A stretch of 64,000 nt of DNA from an uncultured Paracoccaceae bacterium (GCA_947503765.1 CANNFA010000008.1:1-64000), one strand, 5' to 3'. Positions 8,172 through 17,905 are shown, numbered from the stretch's first letter. Notes: generated by a model from the letters alone, not told the origin. Numbers and translations: made by a program.

Positions 8172-8942
8172 TCAGGCCGCTTCGCCGAACGGGCGGACCG
8201 CGATCCCGGCACCTTCGAGACCGCTGCGCACCGCCCCGGCCAGCGCAACCGCCGCCGCATTGTCACCATGCACGCAAATCGTGTCGATGCGAGTGGGGAT
8301 TTCCTTGCCCGTCTCGGTCAGGATCGCCCCGGCCTCGACCATCCGCACGATCCGCTGTGCCGCGTGGGCGGGATCGTGGATCACCGCGCCGGGCTGGCTG
8401 CGGTCGACCAGCGTGGCGTCGTCGTTATAGGCGCGATCGGCGAAGATTTCCGCGGCAAAGCGGCAGCCGAGGGCGCGCGCGGCCTCTTCCTGCGCGGTGG
8501 CGGCGATGACCATGATCGTCAGGTCGGGGTCCACATCGAGCGCGGCGCCGTAGCAGGCGCGGGCCATGTCCGCGTCCTCGGACGTCATGTTGCCGAGCGC
8601 GCCGTGCAGTTTCAGGTGCCGCACATGTCCGCCCGCCGCCTTCGCCATCGCCTGCGCCGCGCCAAGCTGGTAGCGCACCCAGTTGCCGAGCGTGGCATGG
8701 GGCACCTGCATCCGCCGCCGCCCGAAGCCCTGCAAATCCAAGAGCCCCGGATGCGCACCGATGCCGACGCCGTTTTCCACCGCGCGCGCCATCGTGGCGG
8801 CCATCGTGTCGGGATCGCCGGCGTGAAAGCCGCAGGCGATGTTGGCCGAGGATACGATGTCCAGCAGCGCGGCATCGCTGCCCATCGGCCAGGGGCCATA
8901 GCTTTCGCCCATGTCGGCGTTCAGATCGACGGATCGGGTCAT
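8172..8942 (-). CDS. pxpA: 5-oxoprolinase (ATP-dependent) subunit A
   Basis: A 256-residue LamB/YcsF-family protein. With PxpB and PxpC it hydrolyses 5-oxoproline (pyroglutamate) to glutamate using ATP. Visible family signatures are DLNADMGE (6-13), CGFHAGDP (37-44), GAHPG (62-66) and KLHGALGN. The start ATG overlaps the pxpC stop by 4 bases, so the order is pxpB, pxpC, pxpA with tight coupling. The length is normal. Confidence 0.93.
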   Translation of the reverse strand: MTRSVDLNADMGESYGPWPMGSDAALLDIVSSANIACGFHAGDPDTMAATMARAVENGVGIGAHPGLLDLQGFGRRRMQVPHATLGNWVRYQLGAAQAMAKAAGGHVRHLKLHGALGNMTSEDADMARACYGAALDVDPDLTIMVIAATAQEEAARALGCRFAAEIFADRAYNDDATLVDRSQPGAVIHDPAHAAQRIVRMVEAGAILTETGKEIPTRIDTICVHGDNAAAVALAGAVRSGLEGAGIAVRPFGEAA

Positions 8943-9949
8943 GGCTCGTCTCCGGCTGTGACACCGCCGATCAGCTGGTAGGACAGCAGGTCGGGGATGT
9001 CGTGGGGGTTTCGCACCAAGGCTCGCACGGCGCGCGGCAGCCCGGCAAGGTGCTGGGCATGGGTCCGAAGTGCGGCAAGCCCGGCATCGCGGTCGATGAA
9101 GGCGAAGCGCAGCGCGTCGCCTGGCCGCGCCTGGGCGACGCGCGGCAGGTCGGGGGCGATCACGGTGGCGATGCGGGGATAGCCGCCGGTGGTCTGGCAT
9201 TCGCACAAGAGGACGTAGGGCGCACCGTCGCCGGTGGCTTGGATGTCGCCGGGCACGATGATTTCCGACAGGATCGCAAGCTGGCCGCGCGCGGCGAAGG
9301 GCGCGCCGTCGAAGCGCATCTTGACGCCGACGCGGTTGCCGCGCGCGTCGCGGGCGAAGTCCGTCTGCTCGAACCGGTCCAGATCCCCGGGCGCGAAGCG
9401 GCTTGTCTGGACCGAGGGGACGATGCGCACCGTGCCGCCCGAGAACCGGTCGGCGATGTCGAGGGTGCGGCCCACCGGGCCGGGCTTGTCCGCGCCCAGC
9501 GGCAGCGTGTCGCCGGCGGCCAGCGCCGCGCCGATCCCGGCGGCCAGATGCGCCGAGCGGGCGCCGAGCACCGGCTGGGTGGCAATGCCGCCGCCGACAT
9601 GCAGGTAGCCGTAGGTGCCGCGCGTCGCGCCGCTGATGGCCAGGTTCGCGCCGGCGGGCAGGGCGTGGCTGGCATTCCAGGCCAGCGCCTCGCCGTTCAG
9701 CGTGGCCTGCATCGGCGCGCCGGTCAGCGCGATGCGGATGTCGGTATCGGCCGAGAACACGCCGCCCATCCCCGCCATTTCCAGCGCGGCGCTGTCCGGC
9801 GGCTGGCCCAGCAGCGCCGCGCCCTCGTGCAGCGCCAGGATGTCGGCCGCGCCGCCGCGCGACAGGCCGGTGGCCAGGTGGCCGGGGCGGCCCATGTCCT
9901 GCACGGTGACGCCGGGGCCGGCGCTGTGGATGGTGAGGGTCGCGCTCAT
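8939..9949 (-). CDS. pxpC: 5-oxoprolinase subunit C (biotin-dependent carboxyltransferase family)
   Basis: A 336-residue protein with the KipA/urea-amidolyase-like fold. The start (TIHSAGPGVTVQDMGRPG) is the family hallmark, followed by GLSRGGAADILAL and the C-terminal motif ECQTTGGYPRIATV. It partners PxpA and PxpB in the 5-oxoprolinase complex. It overlaps the genes on both sides by 4 bases, which fixes its start and shows one operon. Confidence 0.93.
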   Translation of the reverse strand: MSATLTIHSAGPGVTVQDMGRPGHLATGLSRGGAADILALHEGAALLGQPPDSAALEMAGMGGVFSADTDIRIALTGAPMQATLNGEALAWNASHALPAGANLAISGATRGTYGYLHVGGGIATQPVLGARSAHLAAGIGAALAAGDTLPLGADKPGPVGRTLDIADRFSGGTVRIVPSVQTSRFAPGDLDRFEQTDFARDARGNRVGVKMRFDGAPFAARGQLAILSEIIVPGDIQATGDGAPYVLLCECQTTGGYPRIATVIAPDLPRVAQARPGDALRFAFIDRDAGLAALRTHAQHLAGLPRAVRALVRNPHDIPDLLSYQLIGGVTAGDEP

Positions 9950-10692
9950 GCCAGCGCCTCGGACGTGGCGCCGCCATCCTCGCGGCCTTCAAGCGCGGGC
10001 AGGTCGGCGGCGGGGACGGGATCGAACGCGATCTCGTCGCCGGGGTTCAGCGGGAACGGGGTGTCCGTGCCCGGCCGGAAGGAGCGGAACGCGGTCTGCC
10101 CGACATGGCGCCAGCCGGTCGGGGTGGGCCGGGCAAACACGATGAGCTGGCGGATCGCCGTGACCAGCGCGCCCTGCGGGACGCTCAGGGTCAGGTCCTT
10201 CTGCCGGGGGATGTTCCAATGCGCCGGCAGCTCGCCCAGATAGGCCTGTCCCGGCGCGAAGCCGATGGTCAGCACGCGGGTGCGCGCGGCCGCGATCTCT
10301 TGGGCGGCGCGGTCCGGGGTCAGACCGGCGGCCTCTGCCGCCTCGTCCAGTTGCGGGCCGTGTTCGCCGCCCAGCACGACGGGTATGCGCCACAGCCGGC
10401 GGCCCGGCGGCAGAGGCGCGCGCGTCCAGTCGCGCGACGCCAGCAGGTCCGACACGAGGCCGTGCAGCGCGCCCCGGTCCAGCGCCGCCGGATCGTAGCG
10501 GATGAAGGCCGAGGTGAGCGATGTCGCGGTCTCCCCGGTGCCGTCCCAGCCGGCAGCCTCGACCGCCGCGCGAAAGGCCAGCGCGGCGCGGTTTGCCGGC
10601 TCGGACATCGTGTCGGCGAAGGTGACGAGCAGGCCGGACAGGCCGACATCGCGGATGCGCGGGAAGTCCGGGGCGGGAGCGTCGTCGGTCAT
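9946..10692 (-). CDS. pxpB: 5-oxoprolinase subunit B (KipI family)
   Basis: A 248-residue first gene of the pxp operon. It shows the family motif IGFAPGQAYLGELPAHWNIP and the C-terminal pattern PTPTGWRHVGQT, NPGDEIAFDPV. It associates with PxpC for ATP-dependent opening of 5-oxoproline. The stop overlaps the pxpC start. The C-terminal tail is Ala/Glu-rich and probably disordered. Confidence 0.92.
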   Translation of the reverse strand: MTDDAPAPDFPRIRDVGLSGLLVTFADTMSEPANRAALAFRAAVEAAGWDGTGETATSLTSAFIRYDPAALDRGALHGLVSDLLASRDWTRAPLPPGRRLWRIPVVLGGEHGPQLDEAAEAAGLTPDRAAQEIAAARTRVLTIGFAPGQAYLGELPAHWNIPRQKDLTLSVPQGALVTAIRQLIVFARPTPTGWRHVGQTAFRSFRPGTDTPFPLNPGDEIAFDPVPAADLPALEGREDGGATSEALA

Positions 10693-10791
10693 GGCGGCAG
10701 GATTGGCAATGCGCGCGGGAATGGCAAGCGTCTGCGGGCCGGCGACGCGGAATATCCCGGCCGTCCGGGACGCGCGCCCGCCCGTGCGGGC

Positions 10792-11277
10792 TCAGGTCGG
10801 CTCGTCCACGATGTGGTCTTCCCACTCTTCCTCGGGCACCTCGAATTCGGGCACGGTCCAGCCCTGCACCGACACGCCGGCCGCGTGCACGGTGTCGGGC
10901 GTGCCCGAGATCAGCGGGTGCCAGTCGTAAAGCGGCTTGCCTTCGTGCAGCAGGCGGTAGGCGCAGGTGCGCGGCATCCAGTAGGCGTTGTCCGCGATGT
11001 TGCGCGGGGTCAGCACGACGCAATCGGGCACGAATTGCTTGCGGATCTCGTAATGCGCGCAGCGGCAGGTCTCGTTGTCCAGCAGGCGGCAGGCGATGCG
11101 GGTCAGCGCCACCTCGCCGCTGTCGGGATCCTCGAGCTTGTTCAGGCAGCACTTGCCACAGCCGTCGCACAGCGCCTCCCACTCGCGCGGGGTCATGTTG
11201 GCCAGCGGCACCCGTTCCCAGTAGCGCGGGCGCAGCCCGTCGCGGTCGATCGGGTCTTTGGTCTTCTTTCTGGTCAT
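10792..11277 (-). CDS. YcgN/UPF0260-family cysteine cluster protein
   Basis: A 161-residue soluble protein with the conserved cluster LCDGCGKCCLNKLED and further Cys in CRLLDNETCRCAHY and CVVL, plus PRTCAYRLL near the end. This Cys pattern suggests metal or iron-sulfur binding; the function is not established. The start at MTRKKTKDPI lies inside a longer frame and is preferred because the upstream codons do not resemble the family. The start overlaps the ribF stop by 4 bases, so it is co-transcribed downstream of ribF. Confidence 0.85.
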   Translation of the reverse strand: MTRKKTKDPIDRDGLRPRYWERVPLANMTPREWEALCDGCGKCCLNKLEDPDSGEVALTRIACRLLDNETCRCAHYEIRKQFVPDCVVLTPRNIADNAYWMPRTCAYRLLHEGKPLYDWHPLISGTPDTVHAAGVSVQGWTVPEFEVPEEEWEDHIVDEPT

Positions 11278-12215
11278 GGCGTGCCTGCCAGCAGGGTGCG
11301 GGCCTCGGCGCAATCCCTGGCCATCTGCTCGATCAGCGCGTCGACCGAGGGAAGGGAAAGCTCGGGGCGCAGGTAATCCACCAGCGCGACCGACATGTGC
11401 TGGCCGTACAGGTCGCCGTCGAAGTCGAACAGGTGGGTTTCCAGGTTCGCCCGCTTGCCGCCGAACATGGGGCGCACGCCGATGCTGGCCGCACCGTCGT
11501 AGCAGCCGGCATGCGGGCCGGTCAGAACCTCGGCGCGGACCGCGTAGACGCCGAAGCGCGGCGGGTGCAGCCGGTCGATGGACATGTTCGCGGTCGGATA
11601 GCCCAGCCCCTTGCCGCGCTTGTCGCCGTGGATCACCGCGCCGTCGATCCGGTGCCAGTGGCCCAGCATGGCGGCGGCGTCGCGCGGCCGCCCGTCAGTC
11701 AGGGCGCGGCGAATGGCGGTGGAACTGATCCGCCGGTCGCCGTCCTGCACCAGATCCGCGATGGTGACGCCAAAGCCCATCGCCGCGCCGAAGGCCTGCA
11801 TGTCGGCGGCATTGCCGCTGCGCTGGCGCCCGAAGCAGAAATCGGCACCGATCACCACATGTGACAGGCCCAGCCCCTCAAAGATGACGACGCGGGCGAA
11901 TTCCTCTGGCCAGAGGCCGGCGAGGCCGCGGTCGAACGGGATCTGGTAAAGGTGATCGACCCCCAGCTTGCGCAGCCGGTGCGCCCGTGTCGCCGGCCCC
12001 ATCAGCCGGAAGGGCGGGGCGTCGGGGGCGAAGTATTCGCGCGGATGCGGCTCGAACGTCATCACGCCCAGCGGGGCGGCGGTGCGGGCGGCGGCGCTGC
12101 GGGCGATGTCGATCACGGCCTGATGGCCCAGATGGACGCCGTCGAAATTGCCGATCGCCGCGGCGGCGCCGCGGTCGGCCTCGGTCAGGGTTGTCCAGTC
12201 GGTGAAGGTCTTCAT
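11274..12215 (-). CDS. ribF: Bifunctional riboflavin kinase/FAD synthetase
   Basis: A 313-residue enzyme that phosphorylates riboflavin to FMN and adenylylates FMN to FAD. The N-terminal nucleotidyl transferase domain has GNFDGVHLGHQ (22-32) and ISSTAIRRAL; the C-terminal flavokinase domain has GKGLGYPTANM (201-211). The length is typical. The start at MKTFTDW sits after GGGGAA. It is the first gene of a two-gene set with the YcgN-like gene. Confidence 0.95.
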   Translation of the reverse strand: MKTFTDWTTLTEADRGAAAAIGNFDGVHLGHQAVIDIARSAAARTAAPLGVMTFEPHPREYFAPDAPPFRLMGPATRAHRLRKLGVDHLYQIPFDRGLAGLWPEEFARVVIFEGLGLSHVVIGADFCFGRQRSGNAADMQAFGAAMGFGVTIADLVQDGDRRISSTAIRRALTDGRPRDAAAMLGHWHRIDGAVIHGDKRGKGLGYPTANMSIDRLHPPRFGVYAVRAEVLTGPHAGCYDGAASIGVRPMFGGKRANLETHLFDFDGDLYGQHMSVALVDYLRPELSLPSVDALIEQMARDCAEARTLLAGTP

Positions 12216-12580
12216 GGTTCCCCGGCGGGCGGATGGCAGCGTGTGTAAGGCGCCCCGTATCGCGCAGCGCCGCGCGATGTTCAAGCGGCCCCGCGAGACC
12301 ATGCTCCGCCGTGCCGCGACCGGATTCTCCCCAGGCCCGCGGCGGGGCCGGTCGCTCCCGTCAGCGTAACCCCGACGCACATGTTCTTCGACGGACCCCG
12401 CCGCTGCGCGCGGAGTACCGCGCCCGCCGTCTCCCGGCGTGGCCTGTTTCTTCATTCTGGCGAAGATACTCTGACCCGAGGCAAGCCAAGGGGGCCCGCA
12501 CCGGGGCCGGTTGCCCCGGCAAGACGGGAAGGGCGCGCATCGCGCGCATTGCGATCACCGGTCGGCCCCGCGCCGGGCCT
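12216..12580. other. Intergenic stretch with hairpin and degenerate repeat
   Basis: No convincing gene. 12446-12487, read on the minus strand, is a divergent relative of the interspersed repeat (GCCTCGGGTCAGAGTAT, then GAAGAA). CCGGGGC (12501-12507) and GCCCCGG (12513-12519) make a hairpin about 60 bases past the end of the leftward phosphatase gene, where a terminator would be expected. There is no T-run. Confidence 0.4.
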
Positions 12581-13453
12581 CTACCGCAAGAACCCGATGG
12601 TCCATTCGGGATCGCGCCCCTCTGCCGCCAAATGCGCGGCCAGCCGTTCGGGATGCGGATCGGGGCCGTCCAGCGTCTCTTCGGCCGCCAGCCCGGCCGC
12701 GACGAACAGCGCATCCAGCCCCTGATCGGCCGCGCCGCTGATGTCGGTGTGCAGCCCGTCGCCGACGCACAGGATGCGCGCATCGGGCACAGTCCGGCCC
12801 AGCCGTTCCAGCCGGCGCCGGGCGAGATCGTAGATCGGCGCATGCGGCTTGCCGAAATAGAGGCTGGTGCCGCCGAGTTCGGTGTAGAGCTGCGCCAGCG
12901 CACCCGCGCACCAGTGCCGGTCCTCGCCGATATCCACGATGACGTCGGGGTTCAGGCACAGGAATTTCAGCCCGCGCGCGATGGCCTCGCGGAACGCCTC
13001 GGTATGAACTGCCGGGTCTTCGAACGGGTCTTCGGGGCCGGCGCAGACGATGCCTTCGGCCTGTTCCAGCGGAACGACGCGGACCGGGACGGGATCGGGA
13101 ACGATCCTGGGCGGCTCGAACACCTTGCGTTCGTGGTCGCGGCCGATGAAATGCACCCTTTCGCCGACGATGCCGCGGAACAGGGCGGTGCGCGCGCTGT
13201 CGCCGGAGGTGGCGATCACGTCCCAGGCATCCTCGGGCACGCCGATCTCGTCCAGCTGCTGCGCCACGCGGGCACGCTGGCGCGGCGAGTTTGTGACGAG
13301 GATCACCGCGCCGCCCTTTTCGCGGAAGGCCCGCAACGCGTCCGCGGCCTCGGCGAAGGCTTCGCGGCCGTCATGGATGCAGCCCCAGACATCGCAGAAC
13401 AGCGCGTCGTAGCGGTCTGAAATCTCGGACAGGGAGCGGATGATGCGGGTCAT
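12581..13453 (-). CDS. HAD-superfamily hydrolase, NagD-like (TIGR01459 type)
   Basis: A 290-residue cytoplasmic phosphatase of unknown substrate. HAD motif I is FCDVWGCIHDG, with the DVWG variant typical of this subgroup. Motif II is LVTNSPR, and the C-terminal motif is CVGDGLHTDISGAADQGLDA for magnesium binding. The cap region holds GKPHAPIYDLA, as in NagD-type proteins. The gene stands alone between ribF and the pyrophosphatase gene, both on the same strand. Confidence 0.88.
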   Translation of the reverse strand: MTRIIRSLSEISDRYDALFCDVWGCIHDGREAFAEAADALRAFREKGGAVILVTNSPRQRARVAQQLDEIGVPEDAWDVIATSGDSARTALFRGIVGERVHFIGRDHERKVFEPPRIVPDPVPVRVVPLEQAEGIVCAGPEDPFEDPAVHTEAFREAIARGLKFLCLNPDVIVDIGEDRHWCAGALAQLYTELGGTSLYFGKPHAPIYDLARRRLERLGRTVPDARILCVGDGLHTDISGAADQGLDALFVAAGLAAEETLDGPDPHPERLAAHLAAEGRDPEWTIGFLR

Positions 13454-13530
13454 GGTCGAACCTTTCCGGATCGGCCGGCGCGGCGGGCGCGGGGCGCCAT
13501 GTCTGCCGGCAGCGTTCGCCGGCGGGCTGC

Positions 13531-13568
13531 GGGAGCCTCCGGCGGGGATATTTGAGAACCGAAGAAGC
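13531..13568 (+). repeat. Interspersed repeat copy A (CCTCCGGCGGGGATATTT type)
   Basis: GGGAGCCTCCGGCGGGGATA followed by TTTGAGAACCGAAGAAGC. It lies downstream of the leftward pyrophosphatase gene. Near-identical copies are at 24702-24739, 40800-40838 and, inverted, 40899-40934. Confidence 0.9.
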
Positions 13569-13621
13569 GGGGCGGACGGGACGGGGCGGCGGGCGTGCCG
13601 CCCCGGAGCATGGCAAGTGTA

Positions 13622-14542
13622 TCAGAGGGCGAGCGCGGGGATGATCTGTTTCTTGCGCGACATGATGCCGGGAAGGACCACGGTGTCGCCGCTTGCCGAG
13701 GCGCCGAAGCTTTTCTCGGCCACGGTTTTCACGACGTCGTTGGGGACCAGCAGCGTCGCCTCTTCCTTCAGGATGTCGACCACGAACAGCAGCACCTCGT
13801 CCACGCCATCCTCGGCGGCGACCTTCGGCATCGTTTCCATCAGGCCGGCCTTGCGCGACAGCGGGATCTCGGGGGCGGTGGTTTCCAGCACCGAGACGCG
13901 GAAGGTCTTGCTGCCCACGGTGTTGATCTTGGAATCCATGCGGATCAGTTCGGCATCCGAGAAGGCCGAGACATCGGATTTGGCGGCGAACATCTCGGCC
14001 GCGTAGGCGGACAGGTCGAGGCCCAGCTCGGCGGCGAGGCGTTCGGCCAGCTCGCGGTCCTGGTCGGTAGTGGTGGGCGAGCGGAATTCCAGCGTGTCCG
14101 ACAGGATGCAGGACAGCATCAGCCCCTTGATCGGGTCGGTCATCAGCGCCTCGTGCGGGCCCATCAGGTTGTGCATGATGGTGGCGGTGCAGGCCAGCGG
14201 CTTGATGGTGACGTCGATCGGGGCAGAGGTTTCCAGCCCGCCGGTCAGCTTGTGATGGTCGATGATCTGCACGATCTCGGCGTCACCGATGTTGTCCGGC
14301 AGTTCGGCGGGGTTGTTGGTGTCGACGATCACGACCTTGTCGCCGGCCTTGATCCCGTCGATGATCTGCGGCTGATCGAAGCCCCAGCGGTCCAGCACGA
14401 AGGCGGCCTCGGAATTCGGCGCGCCCAGCAGCCTCGCCTCGGCCTTCTGGCCGCGATGCTCGGTCAGGTACCAGGCCCAGATCAGCGGCGAGCCGGTGGA
14501 GTCCGTGTCGGGGGATTTGTGGCCGAAAACGAGGGTGGTCAT
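13622..14542 (-). CDS. ppaC: Manganese-dependent inorganic pyrophosphatase (DHH family)
   Basis: A 306-residue enzyme that hydrolyses pyrophosphate. Metal-binding motifs are FGHKSPDTDS near the N-terminus, VIVDTNN, and the DHH triad in QIIDHHKLTGG. The C-terminal DHHA2 substrate motif is PGIMSRKKQIIP. Length and start (MTTLVFGHK) fit the family closely. Confidence 0.95.
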   Translation of the reverse strand: MTTLVFGHKSPDTDSTGSPLIWAWYLTEHRGQKAEARLLGAPNSEAAFVLDRWGFDQPQIIDGIKAGDKVVIVDTNNPAELPDNIGDAEIVQIIDHHKLTGGLETSAPIDVTIKPLACTATIMHNLMGPHEALMTDPIKGLMLSCILSDTLEFRSPTTTDQDRELAERLAAELGLDLSAYAAEMFAAKSDVSAFSDAELIRMDSKINTVGSKTFRVSVLETTAPEIPLSRKAGLMETMPKVAAEDGVDEVLLFVVDILKEEATLLVPNDVVKTVAEKSFGASASGDTVVLPGIMSRKKQIIPALAL

Positions 14543-14642
14543 GTCTGCATCCGTGCTGTCATCTGTGTCACGCGCCTCTATAGGCGGGCCGGGCGGGGTT
14601 GTCACGGCTTGCGGATCGCGGTTGGGTGCGCCTATGGGCACC

Positions 14643-15320
14643 ATGCGCGAGACGGACCTCTACCCGCCGATCAAGGCGTTCCTCGAAGGGCAGGGATACG
14701 AGGTCAAGGGCGAGGTGGCGGAGGCCGACGTGGTCGCCTGCCGCGGCAGCGATCCGCCGGTGATCGTGGAGCTGAAGACCGGGTTCTCGCTGGCGCTGCT
14801 GCACCAGGGCGTGGCGCGGCTGTCGGTGACGGATACGGTCTATCTGTGCGTGCCGCGGCGCACCGGGCGGGTGGCGCAGCGGGCGCTGAAGGACAACGTG
14901 GCGCTGTGCCGGCGGCTGGGGCTGGGCGTGATCACGGTGCGGCTGCGCGACGCCCTGGTGGAGGTGCATTGCGATCCCGGCCCCCATGCGCCGCGCAAGT
15001 CGGCCGTCCGCAAGGCGCGGCTGCTGCGCGAATTCGCCCGCCGCACGGGCGATCCGGCGCCGGGCGGCGCGACGCGGGCGGGGCTGGTGACGGCGTACCG
15101 GCAGGACGCGCTGCGGATCGCCGGATTTCTGGAGCGGAACGGCCCGGTCAAGGGCGCGGCGGTCGCAAGGGCAACCGGGGTCGCGGCGGCGACGCGCATG
15201 ATGGCGGACGACCATTACGGCTGGTTCGAGCGGGTCGAAACCGGCATCTACCGTCTGACCGAGCGCGGTGCGGCGGGGCTGGCGGAATACGGCGCGCCGA
15301 AGGAGGCGGCGGGCCGGTAG
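14643..15320 (+). CDS. DUF2161-family protein with nuclease-like N-terminus
   Basis: A 225-residue protein that begins MRETDLYPPIKAFLEGQGYE, then the pattern ADVVACRG and VIVELKTG, resembling the PD-(D/E)xK nuclease core (D, then ExK). The family is annotated as DUF2161 putative PD-(D/E)XK-type phosphodiesterase. The C-terminal half may hold a winged helix (GPVKGAAVARATGV). An in-frame ATG 9 bases upstream is an alternative start. It is divergent from ppaC with about 100 bases between. Confidence 0.78.
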   Translation: MRETDLYPPIKAFLEGQGYEVKGEVAEADVVACRGSDPPVIVELKTGFSLALLHQGVARLSVTDTVYLCVPRRTGRVAQRALKDNVALCRRLGLGVITVRLRDALVEVHCDPGPHAPRKSAVRKARLLREFARRTGDPAPGGATRAGLVTAYRQDALRIAGFLERNGPVKGAAVARATGVAAATRMMADDHYGWFERVETGIYRLTERGAAGLAEYGAPKEAAGR

Positions 15321-15476
15321 GGCGGCGTGGCGGGCCCCATGGCGCGCATGGCACAGATGCCGGTTGCGGCATCTAAATGCCTAAAATTCCTTTGTATCTC
15401 GCGGCGAATTTGTTGAAAATGCGGCGCAACCGGGATGCGCCCTGCAAGAGACGCGCCCGCAGGCCGAGAGCAGGAC

Positions 15477-16787
15477 ATGCCGAACGAGATCGACGGCACA
15501 TGGCGCGACGATTCGCTGGGCGGAACCCCCGGCGATGACATCATCGACGGCAAGTCCGGCGACGATACGCTGGATGGTGGCGCCGGCGACGACACGCTGC
15601 TGGGCCAGTCGGGAAGCGACACGCTGTTCGGCGGCGATGGCGATGACAGCCTCGATGGCGGCTCGCAGGACGATGCGCTGTCGGGCGGCGCCGGCGACGA
15701 CACGCTGATCGGCGCAAGCGGCGACGACCTGCTGTCGGGCGGCGACGGCAACGATTCGCTGGATGGCGGGGCGGGCGACGATTCGCTGTTCGGCGGGGCC
15801 GGCGACGACACGCTGTTCGGCGACCATGGCTCGGACCTGATGGATGGCGGGGCGGGCGACGACCTGATCCTTGGCGGCGGCTACGATGGCGGGCAGGACA
15901 CCATCGTCTTCGGTCCCGGCAGCGGCCATGACACGGTGGACGGGTTCAGCCCGGTCAGCGACGTGATCCATGTCGGCGGCACGTCGCTGGACGACGTGAT
16001 CCTGACCCCGACCGCCGATCCGAAGATCTGGGTGCTGACGCTGGACGGGGTGGCGGATGCCAGCCTGACGATCGACTTCACCTATTACTGGGATTCCGGG
16101 GTCACGATCGAGGAGATCGCGGGCCAGGTTTTCAACGACGACGATTTCACCCTGCCGGACGATCCCTATGCCACGCCGGTCTGCCTGACGGCGGGGGCGA
16201 TGGTGGCGGTGCCGGGCGGGGTGCGTGCGGTCGAACGGCTGCGCGCGGGCGATCTGGTGCTGACCCGCGATGCCGGTGCGCAGCCGGTGCGCGCGGTGCT
16301 GCGCAACCGCATTCCGGCGGCGGCGATGGCGGCGGATCCGGCGCTGCGCCCGGTGTTCATCGGCGCGGGCGCGTTCGGCGGGGGGCTGCCGGTGCGGGAT
16401 ATGCTGGTGTCGCTTCAGCATGCGTTTCTGGCCTGGGACGGGCGGCCTGGCGGCAAGGGCGAGGTGCTGATCCGTGCGCGCCACATCGCCGAGGAATGCG
16501 GGCGCGCGGCGCTGGTGGGCCGGCCGGCGCGGGCGGTCGTGTATCATCACCTGCTGCTGGACGCGCACCACCTGGTGCAGGCGGATGGCGTCTGGACGGA
16601 AACGGTGTTTTCCGGACCCGAGGCGCTGGCCGCCGACCCGGTGCTGCGGCGGATGATCGGCGGCGCGCAGGTGCCCGCGATGGCGCGGCGGGTACGGCCG
16701 CTGCTGCTGCGCAAGCATCTGCGGCGCTTTGCCGGGCACGACCTGGGCCGCGGCGCACCGTTGGAGGCGCTGGGCGCGGCGGCGTGA
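15477..16787 (+). CDS. RTX calcium-binding protein with C-terminal Hint domain
   Basis: A 436-residue protein, probably exported by a type I system. Residues from about 10 to 140 contain some 13 nonapeptide RTX units of GGxGDDxLxG type, which bind calcium. A linker follows, then a Hint (hedgehog/intein) domain from about residue 235: [20 protein letters not shown], then [11 protein letters not shown] and later [11 protein letters not shown]. There is no Sec signal peptide, consistent with type I export. No transporter gene is nearby. The cysteine that starts the Hint fold is present, so autoprocessing is possible but unproven. Confidence 0.88.
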   Translation: MPNEIDGTWRDDSLGGTPGDDIIDGKSGDDTLDGGAGDDTLLGQSGSDTLFGGDGDDSLDGGSQDDALSGGAGDDTLIGASGDDLLSGGDGNDSLDGGAGDDSLFGGAGDDTLFGDHGSDLMDGGAGDDLILGGGYDGGQDTIVFGPGSGHDTVDGFSPVSDVIHVGGTSLDDVILTPTADPKIWVLTLDGVADASLTIDFTYYWDSGVTIEEIAGQVFNDDDFTLPDDPYATPVCLTAGAMVAVPGGVRAVERLRAGDLVLTRDAGAQPVRAVLRNRIPAAAMAADPALRPVFIGAGAFGGGLPVRDMLVSLQHAFLAWDGRPGGKGEVLIRARHIAEECGRAALVGRPARAVVYHHLLLDAHHLVQADGVWTETVFSGPEALAADPVLRRMIGGAQVPAMARRVRPLLLRKHLRRFAGHDLGRGAPLEALGAAA

Positions 16788-16807
16788 CCGGTGCGGATCA
16801 GGGCGGA

Positions 16808-17797
16808 TCAGGGCGCCAGCGGCAGGCGCGTGACGGTATAGCCTTCGTTTTCCAGCAGGCGCAGCACGCCGGCCTCGCCGGGCAGGTGCAGCGCGCCGAC
16901 CGCGATCAGCAGATCGCCCGGCGTCGCCAGGATGTGCCCCACCCATTGGCGGTTGCGCGCGGCGACCAGCGCCTCGTTCATGCGGTCGATCTGCGACTGC
17001 ACGATGTCGGGCGCGATGCCGGGCACCGCGAAGGATTGCGCGACGGTCCATTCCCAGATCAGCGCGATCTCCTCGCGGAAATACGCCTCGGCGACGGTCG
17101 TGCCCTGGTCGTGCGGGTCGGCGCCCTGCTGGGCGAGACCAAGCTCCAGCATCTCGATCTGCTCGGCCTCGGAGAAGGCGGCGAACAGGCGCAGCGCGGT
17201 GTCGATCGGCTCCAGCCCGGTGGCCGGCTTGCCGAGCGCCGCGGCGCGGTCGATGATCTGCCCGTCAAGACCGCGAAGCCCCTGCCGCAGGTTGTCCATG
17301 TCGCAGGCCGAGAAGCCGAGATTGGCCATCGCCATCCACGGTTTCATCTTGGCCGCCATGAAGCCGGGCACGCCGCGATCGGCAAGGGCGGCGCGCAGCG
17401 CGGTCCATGTCGCCTCGGGCAGCAGATCTGGCAGGGTGGGGCCGTCGGTGATGAAGGCGAGGCCCGGATCCTCGGCGATCATGCGTTGCAGCCGCGCCTC
17501 GTCGCCATCCCCAAGCTCCAGCAGCACCGCATCCGCGCCGTCAAGAAACGGCGCGATGCGGTCCATCGTGGCATCGTGACGCGCGTCGGGGACATGCAGC
17601 GTCCCGACAAGGTGCAGCGTGCGCCCCTCGCCCTCGGCCCGCCAGAGGATGCCGTTGGCATGGGGCGCGGCGTTCGCGGTCTTGCGCAGCGCGGCCAGTT
17701 CATCCGGCGGCAGGGTTGAAATCAGGTCCGTGCCGGTGCAATCGGCCCAGGCGGGGCGCCCCAGCAGCATGGTCAGGCAGAGCATCAGGCGCAGCAT
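16808..17797 (-). CDS. TraB/GumN-family secreted protein
   Basis: A 329-residue protein with a signal peptide (MLRLMLCLTMLLGRPAWADC, cleavage after the A near 18). Two family motifs are visible: VGTLHVPD near residue 64 and VGALHLPGEAG near the end. These GxxH motifs form the putative active site of TraB/GumN/Tiki-like proteases. The substrate is unknown. It converges with the RTX-Hint gene, leaving 20 bases between stops. Confidence 0.85.
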   Translation of the reverse strand: MLRLMLCLTMLLGRPAWADCTGTDLISTLPPDELAALRKTANAAPHANGILWRAEGEGRTLHLVGTLHVPDARHDATMDRIAPFLDGADAVLLELGDGDEARLQRMIAEDPGLAFITDGPTLPDLLPEATWTALRAALADRGVPGFMAAKMKPWMAMANLGFSACDMDNLRQGLRGLDGQIIDRAAALGKPATGLEPIDTALRLFAAFSEAEQIEMLELGLAQQGADPHDQGTTVAEAYFREEIALIWEWTVAQSFAVPGIAPDIVQSQIDRMNEALVAARNRQWVGHILATPGDLLIAVGALHLPGEAGVLRLLENEGYTVTRLPLAP

Positions 17798-17876
17798 CGG
17801 GCTTCCTTCGTCGCGGGTGCGGTTCAGGGTAGACGCCCGATGCGGGGCCGCAAGCGAATTTCCCGGATCGGGCCTG

Positions 17877-17905
17877 TTGACAGCGGGCTGGCGCCTGCCT
17901 AAATG
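17877..17905 (+). promoter_or_regulatory. Sigma-70-type promoter of groESL
   Basis: TTGACA at 17877-17882, a 17-base spacer, then TAAATG at 17900-17905. The CIRCE operator starts 8 bases later, as expected if it covers the transcription start. Confidence 0.75.

Noticed and set aside
6559..8430. Long plus-strand frame opposite the oxidoreductase and pxpA genes
   Set aside because: Composition is typical of antisense frames in GC-rich DNA, and the minus strand carries recognised proteins.
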